Below, piece after piece: positions 57,201 through 64,000 of a stretch of 64,000 nucleotides of DNA (positions within the stretch are counted from its first letter, which is position 1; every line of letters begins with the position of its first letter). Location of the stretch: positions 124,001 to 188,000 of the forward strand of contig NZ_JANUEM010000007.1 of assembly GCF_024809855.1 (NCBI RefSeq), given 5' to 3'. A program made the translations under genes and the position numbers. The notes under the pieces were generated by a model, which saw only the letters and a list, made by a program, of their open reading frames with translations, searched no databases and was not told the DNA's origin. Source of the DNA: Rheinheimera pacifica (GTDB lineage: Bacteria; Pseudomonadota; Gammaproteobacteria; Enterobacterales; Alteromonadaceae).

Positions 57201-57493
57201 ATGAATACAACGATATTTCATTCAGGCTGGCTTATACCTGGCGCTCTGAATATCTGTTAACTCTGCGGGAGTCTGAAGAATATGTGCCTGCTTATGCTAA
57301 AGCATCGGGCATGATGGATGCCAGCTTGTACTACACCATTAATGATAACTGGAAAATTGGTATTGAAGGCAGTAACTTGCTGAAAACTGAAACTAAAACC
57401 CAGTATCAGATGAACCAGGCAGGCGACAGAACCGATGCCTTAAGCTTTACCACTGACCGGCGTTATGCGCTAAGTGTCAGGGCAGTGTTCTGA
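54275..57493 (+). CDS. TonB-dependent receptor (Xanthomonas/Caulobacter type)
   Basis: This is a large outer-membrane receptor of 1072 residues for active uptake of a bulky nutrient, energised by TonB. The signal peptide ends near CWLAAQ. A TonB-box-like segment (VEVIEVKGIR, about 55-64) precedes the plug (ATDIGALPDKSVTEALQRVPGVTIER, about 90-115, and NQTADMISGGIAGTVNLVTRKPF near 172-194). A 22-strand barrel follows, ending in terminal Phe (RRYALSVRAVF). It matches the TIGR01782 group, which is enriched for carbohydrate and chitin-fragment uptake. It is divergent from the GH20 gene and shares its operator-containing gap, so the two are likely co-regulated. Confidence 0.93.
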   Translation: MSELLSDNYKYSSKKNRLSLAITAALLGLSPCWLAAQTLPENDSGVIAAETNEPVEVIEVKGIRGSLNNAQNLKRFADTVKDVITATDIGALPDKSVTEALQRVPGVTIERFASSDDPKHYADEGTGVLVRGLDRVRSEVNGRGAFSANPWGGLSYEDFPAELLGSVEVVKNQTADMISGGIAGTVNLVTRKPFDSDDRLFSVNAKANYGDFREEVTPSFSALFSDNWETKAGKFGFLIAGSKSEYKSRGDGIGLGNFHSRGDAFVPTLDEWGGITGVDPDSPVDGPALPGQPAGSVWHVPVAIHMSTADNDRKRTGFTTSLQWANTDDTIVATFEHINSKASLEWNERQIGQAAQGFRSFMGSSQNWRDDAANGHPLTVENGYVTSGVALGVSPETPFFYRSRWNYNENTVKDTSFNLKLKPTDRLALSFDYQRIDSEKIVHNYSMSGQTRGNHVHVVSPYFLDMRGSRPTVEFLSDNILTPGWSPNDDWNGPVPNLFLGSGMEQEERNTAKANSFKFDLSYELDGFFTGIKTGAYYTDKDLTVRDTAYEGWSAIGTPWDMNDRNAAAAVNRPELFERVDFSDYYNGNVLIGNVNNFLFPRMDLVRNYADSLRQGCQEGWHNATLSAANNGVCTGTYVPYADKPNRVEGPFAAHNISSSNEKRTELYVRGDFEFDGLEIPVKGNIGLRYVSYELESTGAFVQPLTSKRGEPGTSLNNVMQQAEYRRYYDLASGESQLSTVKGTDYDTILPSLNLNFGIADDIVVRFGASKGLYYPSLVDARNISLLDLDYTRRLQTPGQDQDEVNNPVVGLDDIEVTALAGNPYLEPEESINLDLTTEWYFAPAGYVTVGVFHKKLDNIIRNRQFDMNITYNGEDYDVSAYGPANTGSGNIRGVEFSYSQFYDLLPGAWSGLGLQLNFTYIDQSGLADPNNVAEGTLGFDENGNRIADNRNTFRVFGGLPLQGYSDQNLNIVGMYEYNDISFRLAYTWRSEYLLTLRESEEYVPAYAKASGMMDASLYYTINDNWKIGIEGSNLLKTETKTQYQMNQAGDRTDALSFTTDRRYALSVRAVF

Positions 57494-57523
57494 TGTTTAG
57501 CAGGTTCAGTAACTAAGTTAACC

Positions 57524-57588
57524 ACGGGTGGTTATTAATGCTTCTCCCGGCCTTAGCCCGCTGCAGGGCTAAGCTAATAATCACCCGT
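57524..57588. terminator. Nested hairpin between convergent genes
   Basis: ACGGGTGGTTATTA (57524-57537) pairs with TAATAATCACCCGT (57575-57588), with one G-T pair. Inside it, CTTAGCCC (57552-57559) pairs with GGGCTAAG (57566-57573). There is no T-run, but its position between convergent ends suggests transcription termination or mRNA end protection. Confidence 0.6.
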
Positions 57589-57596
57589 TCACCCGC

Positions 57597-58400
57597 CTAT
57601 TTGCCATTGGCTTTGTAGCGCAAACCTTGCCCTAACAGCCGGAAATACTCTAACCATAAAGTGCCGACTTCAGAACATAAGGTATCATCCGGATATACCC
57701 CCAGCTCCGCTGCTTTACTTTTTAGCGTACCCGATACTAAAAAACTGTTTTTCAGGTTTTGCTTTTGCAGCACTTTTTCAAAGGCTCTGGCAGCCATTTC
57801 TTCCGGCATTGCCAGGTATAAACGGTTTTGTGCAGCGTCTAGGCTTCGACAATGGTTAAAAAAATCACTGCTACCTTTACCATCGGCAGATAAAAACAGT
57901 TTTTTATAGGCATCATCCAGTAACGAATTGAAATAATGCGGAATTATAGTTTTATGCTGTAGCCAGCAGCGGCTGGAAAATTGGTTACGCGTAGCGTTAT
58001 CGCCAAACATTTTGCCAGCGATATAGTGATCAAAGGCATGAAACCACTCATGTGCCAGGCTGCCGCCACCGGCATTTTTCGCAAGAGCCAGAATACGCCC
58101 CTGCGGCTGATAATGCGCACATACTCCGGGCTGCCCACCAATGCCGAAGGTTAGCGCTAAGCTGCCATTTAGTGATATTACCTGCGGTGGTACCTGTAAC
58201 AGTTGTTGCAAGTCACAAAAGGCATCGAAAAACAAATTTGCCGCCAGTTGCTGCTCAGCGGTAGTTACCCAGCGGCCAATATGAATGCTGTTAAAAGCAA
58301 AAATTTTTACCAGATCGGCAAAGCTAACATCTGCACCGCCGCGGTGTGGCGGGCCATTGCGATAATACTGGCGCTGTATGCGTGGGATAGACGTTGTCAT
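57597..58400 (-). CDS. Uncharacterised zincin-like protein (LPD1/CLCA_X-type)
   Basis: This 267-residue protein has no signal peptide or membrane segment. The central motif LAHEWFHAFDHYIAG places His117, Glu118 and His121, with Asp124, in an HExxHxxD arrangement typical of zinc metallopeptidases. The pattern resembles the LPD1 domain, seen in large polyvalent proteins and in proteins annotated CLCA_X. An N-terminal segment (FADLVKIFAFNSIHIGRWV) and GRILALAKNAGGGS just before the motif are also part of that family as I recall it. Its function is unknown. It may be a cytoplasmic peptidase acting at stress or in a mobile-element context, but no mobile genes are near it. Confidence 0.65.
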   Translation of the reverse strand: MTTSIPRIQRQYYRNGPPHRGGADVSFADLVKIFAFNSIHIGRWVTTAEQQLAANLFFDAFCDLQQLLQVPPQVISLNGSLALTFGIGGQPGVCAHYQPQGRILALAKNAGGGSLAHEWFHAFDHYIAGKMFGDNATRNQFSSRCWLQHKTIIPHYFNSLLDDAYKKLFLSADGKGSSDFFNHCRSLDAAQNRLYLAMPEEMAARAFEKVLQKQNLKNSFLVSGTLKSKAAELGVYPDDTLCSEVGTLWLEYFRLLGQGLRYKANGK

Positions 58401-58564
58401 GTGCGGATAATAGCGATAATCCTACAATAGCGAAACTGGCGGTTTAACATAAACCGGCGGTAAAAACCGGTATTTAGTCGCAGCAGCATTGCCCGCACAT
58501 TGCCAAGCCCGCGCTGTCAGGGTAGTTTGCCGTTATAACAATATACAAAAATCATGGGAGCAAC

Positions 58565-61246
58565 ATGCGCAGCCACATCCATAGCACTTTTGTAATCAGT
58601 GCCATTTTTTCCGCTTTAAGTACCAGTTTTACTGCCTCGGCGTTGCCGGAATTTCCCGGCAGCCAATATAGTAACAGCGTGCCCGGTACCGAGCAGGTGC
58701 TGGGCTATAAACTGGGCAGCCGTATCTCAGAGCCGACGGCAATACTGCAGTATTTTACCACCCTGGCCGCGCAATATCCGCAGCAGTTAAAGTTGGTACC
58801 TTACGGAGAAAGCTGGCAGGGACGGCAGCTGTTTTATGTGGTTATCGGCTCTGAGCAAAATATTGCCCGTTTAGATCAGCTTGAGCAGAATATGCGTAAA
58901 CTGGCAGATCCGGTTAATACCAGCGAAGCGGATGCTAAAGCCCTGATTGAACAACAACCGGCCTCGGTATGGATTGCCAATACGCTGCATGGTAATGAGT
59001 TAAGCCCGGCTGAATCGTCTATGGCGCTGGCCTGGCATTTACTGGCCGACCAAAGTGAGTTTACCCGCAATATTCTCGCTAATACGCTGGTATATATTGA
59101 CCCGCTGCAAAACCCGGATGGCCATCATCGTTTTGTCAGCCGTTATTACGCGACTGCCGGTATGGAACATTCTGACGATCGCTTATCGGCCGAGCAAAAT
59201 GAGCCCTGGCCTAACGGACGCAGCAATCATTATTTGTTTGATATGAACCGTGACTGGATAAGTTTAACCCAACCGGAAAACCGTGGCCGGGTTAAAGCCT
59301 TACAGCATGTTTATCCGCTGTTGTACGTGGACTCGCATGAAATGGGCGGCGATATGACGTATTACTTCAGCCCGGAAGCCGAGCCTTATAACCCGCATAT
59401 TCAGCAGGCGCAGCGTGAAGTATTAGACTGGGTTGGGCAAAACAACGCCAAGTGGTTTGACCGTTTTGGTTATCACTATTTTACCCGCGAGATTTTTGAT
59501 GCGTTTTACCCCGGCTACGGCGCCAGCTGGCCGTTGTATCAGGGCAGTATCGCCATGACCTATGAAATGGCCTCAGCGCGGGGCCACCATTACCGCCGTA
59601 GTGACGGCACTGTAGTCACCTTTGCTGATGGTATCCAGCGTAATTTTGTGGCTTTTATGGCCACGCTTGAAACCGCCAGCCAGCGCGCCAAACCTTTGTT
59701 GCAGCGGTTTTATCAGTACCGTAAAGATGCTGTGGCACAAGGCAGTAAAGCCAAAACCCGCAGCTATATTTTTCCGGCCCAGCGCGATAAAGCCGGGCAT
59801 CAGCGGTTAACGGCATTGCTGACAGAGCAGGGTATAAAGGTTACCCGGGCAACAAAAGCATTCAGTGCCTGTGGTAGGGATTACCAAAGCGGCGCGTATG
59901 TTATTGACAGCGCCCAAAGCACTTACCATTTACTGCGCACTTTGCTGGATACCGACGTGCCAATGGATCAGCCGTTTATTAAACAGCAGGAAGCGCTAAG
60001 GGCAAATAACTTGCCGGATCAGATATACGACGTAACAGCCTGGTCGTTACCCCTGATGTTTAATCTGGACATGAATGAATGCCGTGCCAGCGTAAAAGTA
60101 GAAGGTGTCACCGTAACCGAACAGCGGATTTTGCCAGGTAATATTAACCGCCCCGATGCAACATACGGCTTTATTGTTGCCTGGGATGGTATGGATGCTG
60201 CCCGTTTTGCCGCAGAAGCACTAAAAGCCGGTGTGGTGATGCGTAGCAGCGACTTACCTTTTACCCATCAGAACGGTACGCGTTACCCATCCGGCAGTTT
60301 AATTATTGCCAGAGCAGATAATAATACTGAGCTTAATCAAACGCTTGAAAAGCTTTCCAGGCAAAGTGGCGCAGTACTGCAAGGGGTAGACAGCAGCTGG
60401 CATACTGCTGGCCCAAATGCCGGTTCTGCCAATATGGTACGGTTGCAACCGGTAAAAGTGGCCATGTTGTGGGATGAACCAGCCAGCAGTTTAAGTGCCG
60501 GTAGTGCCCGTTTTGTGCTTGAGCGTGAATTGGGCCAACCGGTAACGGCTATCCGGCCTGCGCAGTTAAAACATGCCGACTTAAGCCGGTATCAGGTGTT
60601 GCTATTGCCAGCGAGTGCCGGTGGCAGTTATCAGCAGGCGCTGGGCGAGGCTGGCTACAGTAATATCCGCCACTGGACAGAGCGTGGTGGCGTATTAATT
60701 ACGCTGGGCAACGCAACTAATTTTGTGTTAGGCGGGGAATCACCAATGCTTGCCAGCAAACGCGAATACAAGGCCGGTGACGATACTGCTGTTGATAGCA
60801 ATACTAAAGATCAGGTTGCCGGTACGGTATTAAATACCGAGCAGTACCAGCAAATGCTTAAAGCAAAACAAGCCCGGCCGGACTGGGTGCCGGGGTTTTT
60901 GGCAAAAGCTGAAGTTGATCAGTCGCACTGGTTAACTGCCGGCTTACCGGCCAGCGTCAATACAGTGTATGTTGGCAATGAAATTTATCAGCCGCTGGCA
61001 ATAAATCACGGCCGTAACCTGCTGAAATTTGCTGGCGCCGATGAGGTTAAAGCCAGTGGTTTTGTCTGGCAGGATAACCAGCAGCAAATTGCGCATAAAC
61101 CCTTGTTAATGTGGGCACCACAGGGCGACGGTATGGTAATAAGTTTTACTCAGGAACCAAATTACCGCGCCTATGTTAATGGTTTACATATCGCGTTGGC
61201 TAATGCGGTACTGCTGGCACCGGCGCATAGTGGTGCTGTGCGCTAA
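58565..61246 (+). CDS. Exported M14-family zinc carboxypeptidase-like protein
   Basis: This 893-residue secreted protein has an N-terminal signal peptide ending near SFTASA. The M14 domain covers about 45-400. Zinc ligands are His142 and Glu145 in LHGNELS and His258 in DSHEMG, and the catalytic glutamate is Glu334 in MTYEMAS; substrate residues in NPDG and MNRDW are conserved. The C-terminal half (about 600-740) has a glutamine-amidotransferase-like region (LLLPASAGGSYQQAL, RGGVLITLGNATNF), a common add-on in large M14 proteins of Alteromonadales and Xanthomonadales. It is probably periplasmic or extracellular and removes C-terminal residues from peptides for nutrition. Confidence 0.9.
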   Translation: MRSHIHSTFVISAIFSALSTSFTASALPEFPGSQYSNSVPGTEQVLGYKLGSRISEPTAILQYFTTLAAQYPQQLKLVPYGESWQGRQLFYVVIGSEQNIARLDQLEQNMRKLADPVNTSEADAKALIEQQPASVWIANTLHGNELSPAESSMALAWHLLADQSEFTRNILANTLVYIDPLQNPDGHHRFVSRYYATAGMEHSDDRLSAEQNEPWPNGRSNHYLFDMNRDWISLTQPENRGRVKALQHVYPLLYVDSHEMGGDMTYYFSPEAEPYNPHIQQAQREVLDWVGQNNAKWFDRFGYHYFTREIFDAFYPGYGASWPLYQGSIAMTYEMASARGHHYRRSDGTVVTFADGIQRNFVAFMATLETASQRAKPLLQRFYQYRKDAVAQGSKAKTRSYIFPAQRDKAGHQRLTALLTEQGIKVTRATKAFSACGRDYQSGAYVIDSAQSTYHLLRTLLDTDVPMDQPFIKQQEALRANNLPDQIYDVTAWSLPLMFNLDMNECRASVKVEGVTVTEQRILPGNINRPDATYGFIVAWDGMDAARFAAEALKAGVVMRSSDLPFTHQNGTRYPSGSLIIARADNNTELNQTLEKLSRQSGAVLQGVDSSWHTAGPNAGSANMVRLQPVKVAMLWDEPASSLSAGSARFVLERELGQPVTAIRPAQLKHADLSRYQVLLLPASAGGSYQQALGEAGYSNIRHWTERGGVLITLGNATNFVLGGESPMLASKREYKAGDDTAVDSNTKDQVAGTVLNTEQYQQMLKAKQARPDWVPGFLAKAEVDQSHWLTAGLPASVNTVYVGNEIYQPLAINHGRNLLKFAGADEVKASGFVWQDNQQQIAHKPLLMWAPQGDGMVISFTQEPNYRAYVNGLHIALANAVLLAPAHSGAVR

Positions 61247-61250
61247 TACT

Positions 61251-61775
61251 TTATTTATTAATTGCCGCAGGTAAATGTTGCCTGCGGCTTCTGATATAAC
61301 CCACCAGATTACTGCTTAAAAATGCCAGCTCCATTAATACCGCAACCGGTGAGCCCACCAGCAGGTTATGGATAATCCACGACGTAGCACCAATCGCCAT
61401 CAGCAGCCGTACCAAAGATACGTTTTTCTGGAAACTGCCGATAGTGCCGACAACGGCAGCCAGATAGGGCAGTAGGTTAACCGGGCTGGTATAGCTATAT
61501 ACAATTAACAGTGTTGATAATGCCAGAAAACAATACATCCAGCGCTGACGCGGGCTAATGGCTGCCACCAGAAAACGCACTGCGGTTAAGCTAACAAAGC
61601 ATGCTGCCTCGTACTGGCCTAATACGGCAAAATGGCTGGCATTGAGCAACGCAGAGACAAACCAGAATTTCAGCATACTGGCCCTGTCATAGCGCTGAAA
61701 AGCCACAATACCACTGATAAAGGCCATAGCGGCTAAACATTGAGACAAGGCAAAACTGAGGCTTATGTCTGGCAA
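61251..61775 (-). CDS. YgjV-family inner-membrane protein
   Basis: This 174-residue membrane protein has about six hydrophobic segments. The pattern GIVAFQRYDRASMLKFW (about 21-37) with ALLNASHFAVLGQYEAA matches the Imp-YgjV family of bacterial inner-membrane proteins. Function is unknown in E. coli as well. It ends four bases from the convergent M14 gene. A hairpin GCCGCAGG/CCTGCGGC at 61264-61288, inside its last codons, may terminate transcription from both sides, though no T-run is present. Confidence 0.85.
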   Translation of the reverse strand: MPDISLSFALSQCLAAMAFISGIVAFQRYDRASMLKFWFVSALLNASHFAVLGQYEAACFVSLTAVRFLVAAISPRQRWMYCFLALSTLLIVYSYTSPVNLLPYLAAVVGTIGSFQKNVSLVRLLMAIGATSWIIHNLLVGSPVAVLMELAFLSSNLVGYIRSRRQHLPAAINK

Positions 61776-61827
61776 GAAAAGGGCTCTGGGTTACTGATCA
61801 GGATGGTTATAGTACCGGATTTAGCCG

Positions 61828-61850
61828 CCATCTGCCTGCTGCAGATGGCA
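61828..61850. terminator. Hairpin downstream of selO
   Basis: GCCATCTGC (61828-61836) pairs perfectly with GCAGATGGC (61842-61850) around CTGCT. It sits between the selO stop and the ygjV start, with no clear T-run, so it is a weak terminator candidate. Confidence 0.5.
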
Positions 61851-61860
61851 TAAGTTATAA

Positions 61861-63330
61861 TCAGGTACCGCAAAAAGTATTCTTTACAAGCTGCTGTGGC
61901 TTTGGCGGCAGGGCAAAGTCAGCATTATCGTCTGACAACGTATAAGGCGTTGCCAGCGCCTGATGCAGGCGGTTAAACAAGGTTAAATCAGCGTGCTCTG
62001 TTGCCTGTGCAATAGCTGCTGCCACTAAGTGGTTACGTGCGATAACAGCCGGATTGGTAGCGTCCATTTGCTGGCTTATCTGTGTCATGTCAATGCTTTG
62101 CTCAGTAAGGCGCTGTTGCCACCTAATGGCCCAGCTGGCCCAGCCTTGTTTATCTGCAAATAATTCTGCGGCACCAGCGTTACTGTCACTTACCGAGCGG
62201 CTGAGTAAGCGAAAGCTCTGGCTGAAATCAACAGTGTTCGCGCTCATCAGGTTAAGCAGATCGCGGATCAACAGCTCATCAGTAGCTGTGGGGCTAACAA
62301 TACCGATTTTGGCCGACATCAGCTGTAAAAATTCGGCTTCGTTCTGGCTGTTAAAGCCTTGCAATACTGCTGTTGCCAGCTCTACAGCCTGCTTTGGTTG
62401 AACACTTAGTAGCGGCAGCAGGCTTTCAGCAAAACGTGTCAGGTTCCAACTGGCAATACGTGGCTGATTGCCCCAGGCGTAACGGCCTTGCGTATCGATA
62501 AAGCTATATACCTGCGCCGGGTTAAAACTGTCCATAAAAGCACAAGGGCCGTAATCTATGGTTTCACCGGCAATACTCATATTATCGGTATTCATTACGC
62601 CATGAATAAAACCCAGGCTCATCCATTTGGCAATCAGCTTTGCCTGGGCGGTTACCACTGCTGCCAGCAATGCCAGATAAGGGTTTGTTTCGCTGGCACA
62701 TGCCGGGTAGTGCCGGTTAATAACGTAGTCGGCAAAGGTTTTTAACCGGGCATGATCGCCTCTGGCAGCCAGATACTGAAAACTGCCAATGCGGATATGG
62801 CTGCTGGCCACCCGGGTAAGCACGGCACCGGGCTCTGCGGTTTCGCGTTGTACCCAATCGCCGGTTAATACCGCTGCCAGAGCGCGGGTAGTCGGTACAC
62901 CCAGCGCATACATAGCTTCACTGACTAAATATTCGCGTAATACCGGCCCCAGTGGTGCGCGGCCATCGCCACGGCGCGAAAACGGTGTTTGCCCAGCACC
63001 TTTTAACTGTATATCAACGTGCTGGTTGTTTGCAGTTAGCACTTCAGCCAGTAATAACGCCCTCCCATCGCCCAATTGCGGCACAAAATTGCCAAACTGA
63101 TGTCCGGCATAAGCATGTGCCAACGGGCTGGCCCAATCAGGCACGGTATTGCCGCTAAATACCGCCAGGCCTTCGTCTGAGTGCCAATACTGTTGTGGTA
63201 AGCGCAATTTTGCCGCCAGTTCAGTATTAAACGCCAGCCACTGCGGGGCCGGAACCGGCGTAGGATTGCAGGGTTGCGAAAATGGTGCTCCAAGGGCCGC
63301 CAGGCTGTGCTGAGTATTAAAACTGTTCAT
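61861..63330 (-). CDS. selO: Protein adenylyltransferase SelO (YdiU)
   Basis: This 489-residue pseudokinase-fold enzyme transfers AMP from ATP to Ser/Thr/Tyr residues of proteins, linked to redox stress. Motifs are the nucleotide-binding VPQLGDGRALLLAE and KGAGQTPFSRRGDGRAPLG (about 110-140), HGVMNTDNMSIAG with the metal-binding Asn/Asp near 246-258, and DYGPCAFMD. The C-terminal NTFCGT has a Cys at the position of selenocysteine in animal SelO. The frame is open upstream to 63480, but the ATG at 63330 (MNSFNTQHSLAALG) gives the normal N-terminus and leaves a 143-bp gap to the divergent Mrp operon. Confidence 0.93.
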   Translation of the reverse strand: MNSFNTQHSLAALGAPFSQPCNPTPVPAPQWLAFNTELAAKLRLPQQYWHSDEGLAVFSGNTVPDWASPLAHAYAGHQFGNFVPQLGDGRALLLAEVLTANNQHVDIQLKGAGQTPFSRRGDGRAPLGPVLREYLVSEAMYALGVPTTRALAAVLTGDWVQRETAEPGAVLTRVASSHIRIGSFQYLAARGDHARLKTFADYVINRHYPACASETNPYLALLAAVVTAQAKLIAKWMSLGFIHGVMNTDNMSIAGETIDYGPCAFMDSFNPAQVYSFIDTQGRYAWGNQPRIASWNLTRFAESLLPLLSVQPKQAVELATAVLQGFNSQNEAEFLQLMSAKIGIVSPTATDELLIRDLLNLMSANTVDFSQSFRLLSRSVSDSNAGAAELFADKQGWASWAIRWQQRLTEQSIDMTQISQQMDATNPAVIARNHLVAAAIAQATEHADLTLFNRLHQALATPYTLSDDNADFALPPKPQQLVKNTFCGT

Positions 63331-63473
63331 AGCAAATACTTCGTTTTGATAACGATTGTCGCTACAGTGTACACGAAGTTGACAGAGCACTACAGCGCCT
63401 GTGTTAGCCGTTTTTTTGAACTTTTCTATATTATTCAATACTATTACTTCAGTAATTTTTTTCAGGAGTTCGC

Positions 63474-63986
63474 ATGTCATTGCCTCAGGGCGGGTCGGTG
63501 GTTATCTGTTACAGCGCACTAAGCGGAGTATTTGCGCTGTGCTGGGCTGCGCTAACCGGAGCTCGTGGTTGGTGGTTTTTTCTGCCGCTGTGTTTATTAC
63601 TGCTGTTGTGGTGCTATCTGGCTAAATTAAGCCTGCCGCCGTTACGGTTTAAGGCTGTGCCGGGTTTTTTGCTGTTTTTTAGCCACCAATTAATACTGGG
63701 GGCCTGGGACGTTGCCTGGCGGGCACTGGCTCCGGCGCCAAGGTGGGCACCGTGCTGGCAACCATATGCTATAAACCTGACCCAGGCTGCCAGCCAGCGT
63801 TTGCTGGCCAGCATGGTAAGCCTGCTACCCGGTACCTGCGCGGTAAATATTGAAGCGGGCCAGCCTGATGTGTTGTTGTTGCACGTGCTGGATGGCAACA
63901 CTGACTGGTATAAAGGTGTGGCCGCACTGGAGCAACAACTGGCCTGGCTGCTTCGCGATGAAACTGCAAAAGGGCCAACAGCATGA
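63474..63986 (+). CDS. mnhE: Mrp-type Na+/H+ antiporter subunit E
   Basis: This 170-residue membrane subunit of the multi-subunit Mrp/Mnh antiporter has three to four N-terminal hydrophobic segments (about 8-80) followed by a cytoplasmic tail. The patterns GFLLFFSHQLILGAWDVAWRAL (about 64-85), SLLPGTCAVNIEAGQPDVLLLHVLD and the C-terminal helix are those of MnhE/MrpE. It starts after an AGGAG ribosome site. Here the E subunit appears to be the first gene of the operon, with F following by a four-base overlap; the usual A-D subunits are not upstream, so they must lie downstream or elsewhere. Confidence 0.9.
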   Translation: MSLPQGGSVVICYSALSGVFALCWAALTGARGWWFFLPLCLLLLLWCYLAKLSLPPLRFKAVPGFLLFFSHQLILGAWDVAWRALAPAPRWAPCWQPYAINLTQAASQRLLASMVSLLPGTCAVNIEAGQPDVLLLHVLDGNTDWYKGVAALEQQLAWLLRDETAKGPTA

Positions 63987-64000
63987 TAGCGTTGGCCGTG
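63983..64000 (+). CDS. mnhF: Start of the next Mrp gene (subunit F), truncated by the window
   Basis: Only six codons (MIALAV) are present. The ATG overlaps the mnhE stop (ATGA), which is the usual E-F junction, and the residues are hydrophobic as at the start of MrpF. The assignment is from position. Confidence 0.6.

Noticed and set aside
63331-63480. Longer SelO N-terminus beginning at 63480
   Set aside because: The extra 50 residues do not resemble SelO and would overlap the start of the divergent mnhE gene.
1-64000. CRISPR arrays, tRNA or rRNA genes, insertion sequences, prophage or toxin-antitoxin pairs
   Set aside because: No regularly spaced repeats, no cloverleaf or rRNA-like sequence, and no transposase, integrase or phage proteins were recognised on reading. 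A tRNA scan would be decisive.

Overview
The window looks like a chromosomal segment of a free-living marine or aquatic gammaproteobacterium of the Alteromonadales type, close to Rheinheimera/Arsukibacterium. This rests on protein style, gene order and exporter content; no 16S gene or other formal marker is present. Gene orders shared with enterobacteria and Shewanella-like genomes (msrC-proQ-prc, pyrD-zapC) sit beside gene types typical of this group: a very large NAD-dependent glutamate dehydrogenase, Na+-coupled transporters, a large TonB receptor, an M14 peptidase and an Mrp antiporter. I see no rRNA or tRNA genes, phage, insertion sequences or CRISPR array.

Layout. 1-9.5 kb is housekeeping: methionine-(R)-sulfoxide reductase, ProQ, tail-specific protease, two Na+-linked transporters, PepN and a DUF2835 protein. 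9.8-16.8 kb is a DUF1302 / DUF1329 / YCF48-like / MMPL (RND) cell-envelope module. 17-24.8 kb carries the 1612-residue glutamate dehydrogenase, pyrD, zapC and a methyltransferase. 24.9-45.2 kb is a Wzx/Wzy-type exopolysaccharide locus in two transcription blocks. The first holds precursor synthesis (GalU, ManC, ManB), four glycosyltransferases, two acyltransferases, a divergent GH10 glycanase, a flippase and a polymerase. The second holds the UndP-glucose initiating transferase, a beta-barrel, a short export protein, a tyrosine kinase and a PHP phosphatase. The gene content resembles xanthan/acetan-type gums.

45.2-57.5 kb is the most interesting accessory region. It contains a D-amino-acid-type PLP lyase, an RpiR/MurR-like regulator, RidA, a Na+/solute symporter, an M81 (MlrC-like) metallopeptidase, a giant GH20 hexosaminidase fused to an SMP-30-type propeller, and a TonB-dependent receptor. 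Both divergent promoter regions carry the same 13-bp inverted repeat (half-sites GTTAC/GGTAC, 3-bp spacer), two copies each. I infer that one RpiR-controlled regulon takes up and breaks down an amino-sugar and D-amino-acid-containing substrate, with cell-wall fragments as the simplest candidate.

57.6-64 kb holds an uncharacterised zincin-like (HEWFH) protein, an M14 carboxypeptidase-like exoprotein, YgjV, SelO and the start of an Mrp antiporter operon (MnhE, then MnhF cut by the window edge). Most transcription-unit ends carry recognisable hairpins, which are listed. All functions are read from sequence motifs and family knowledge; no searches were run.
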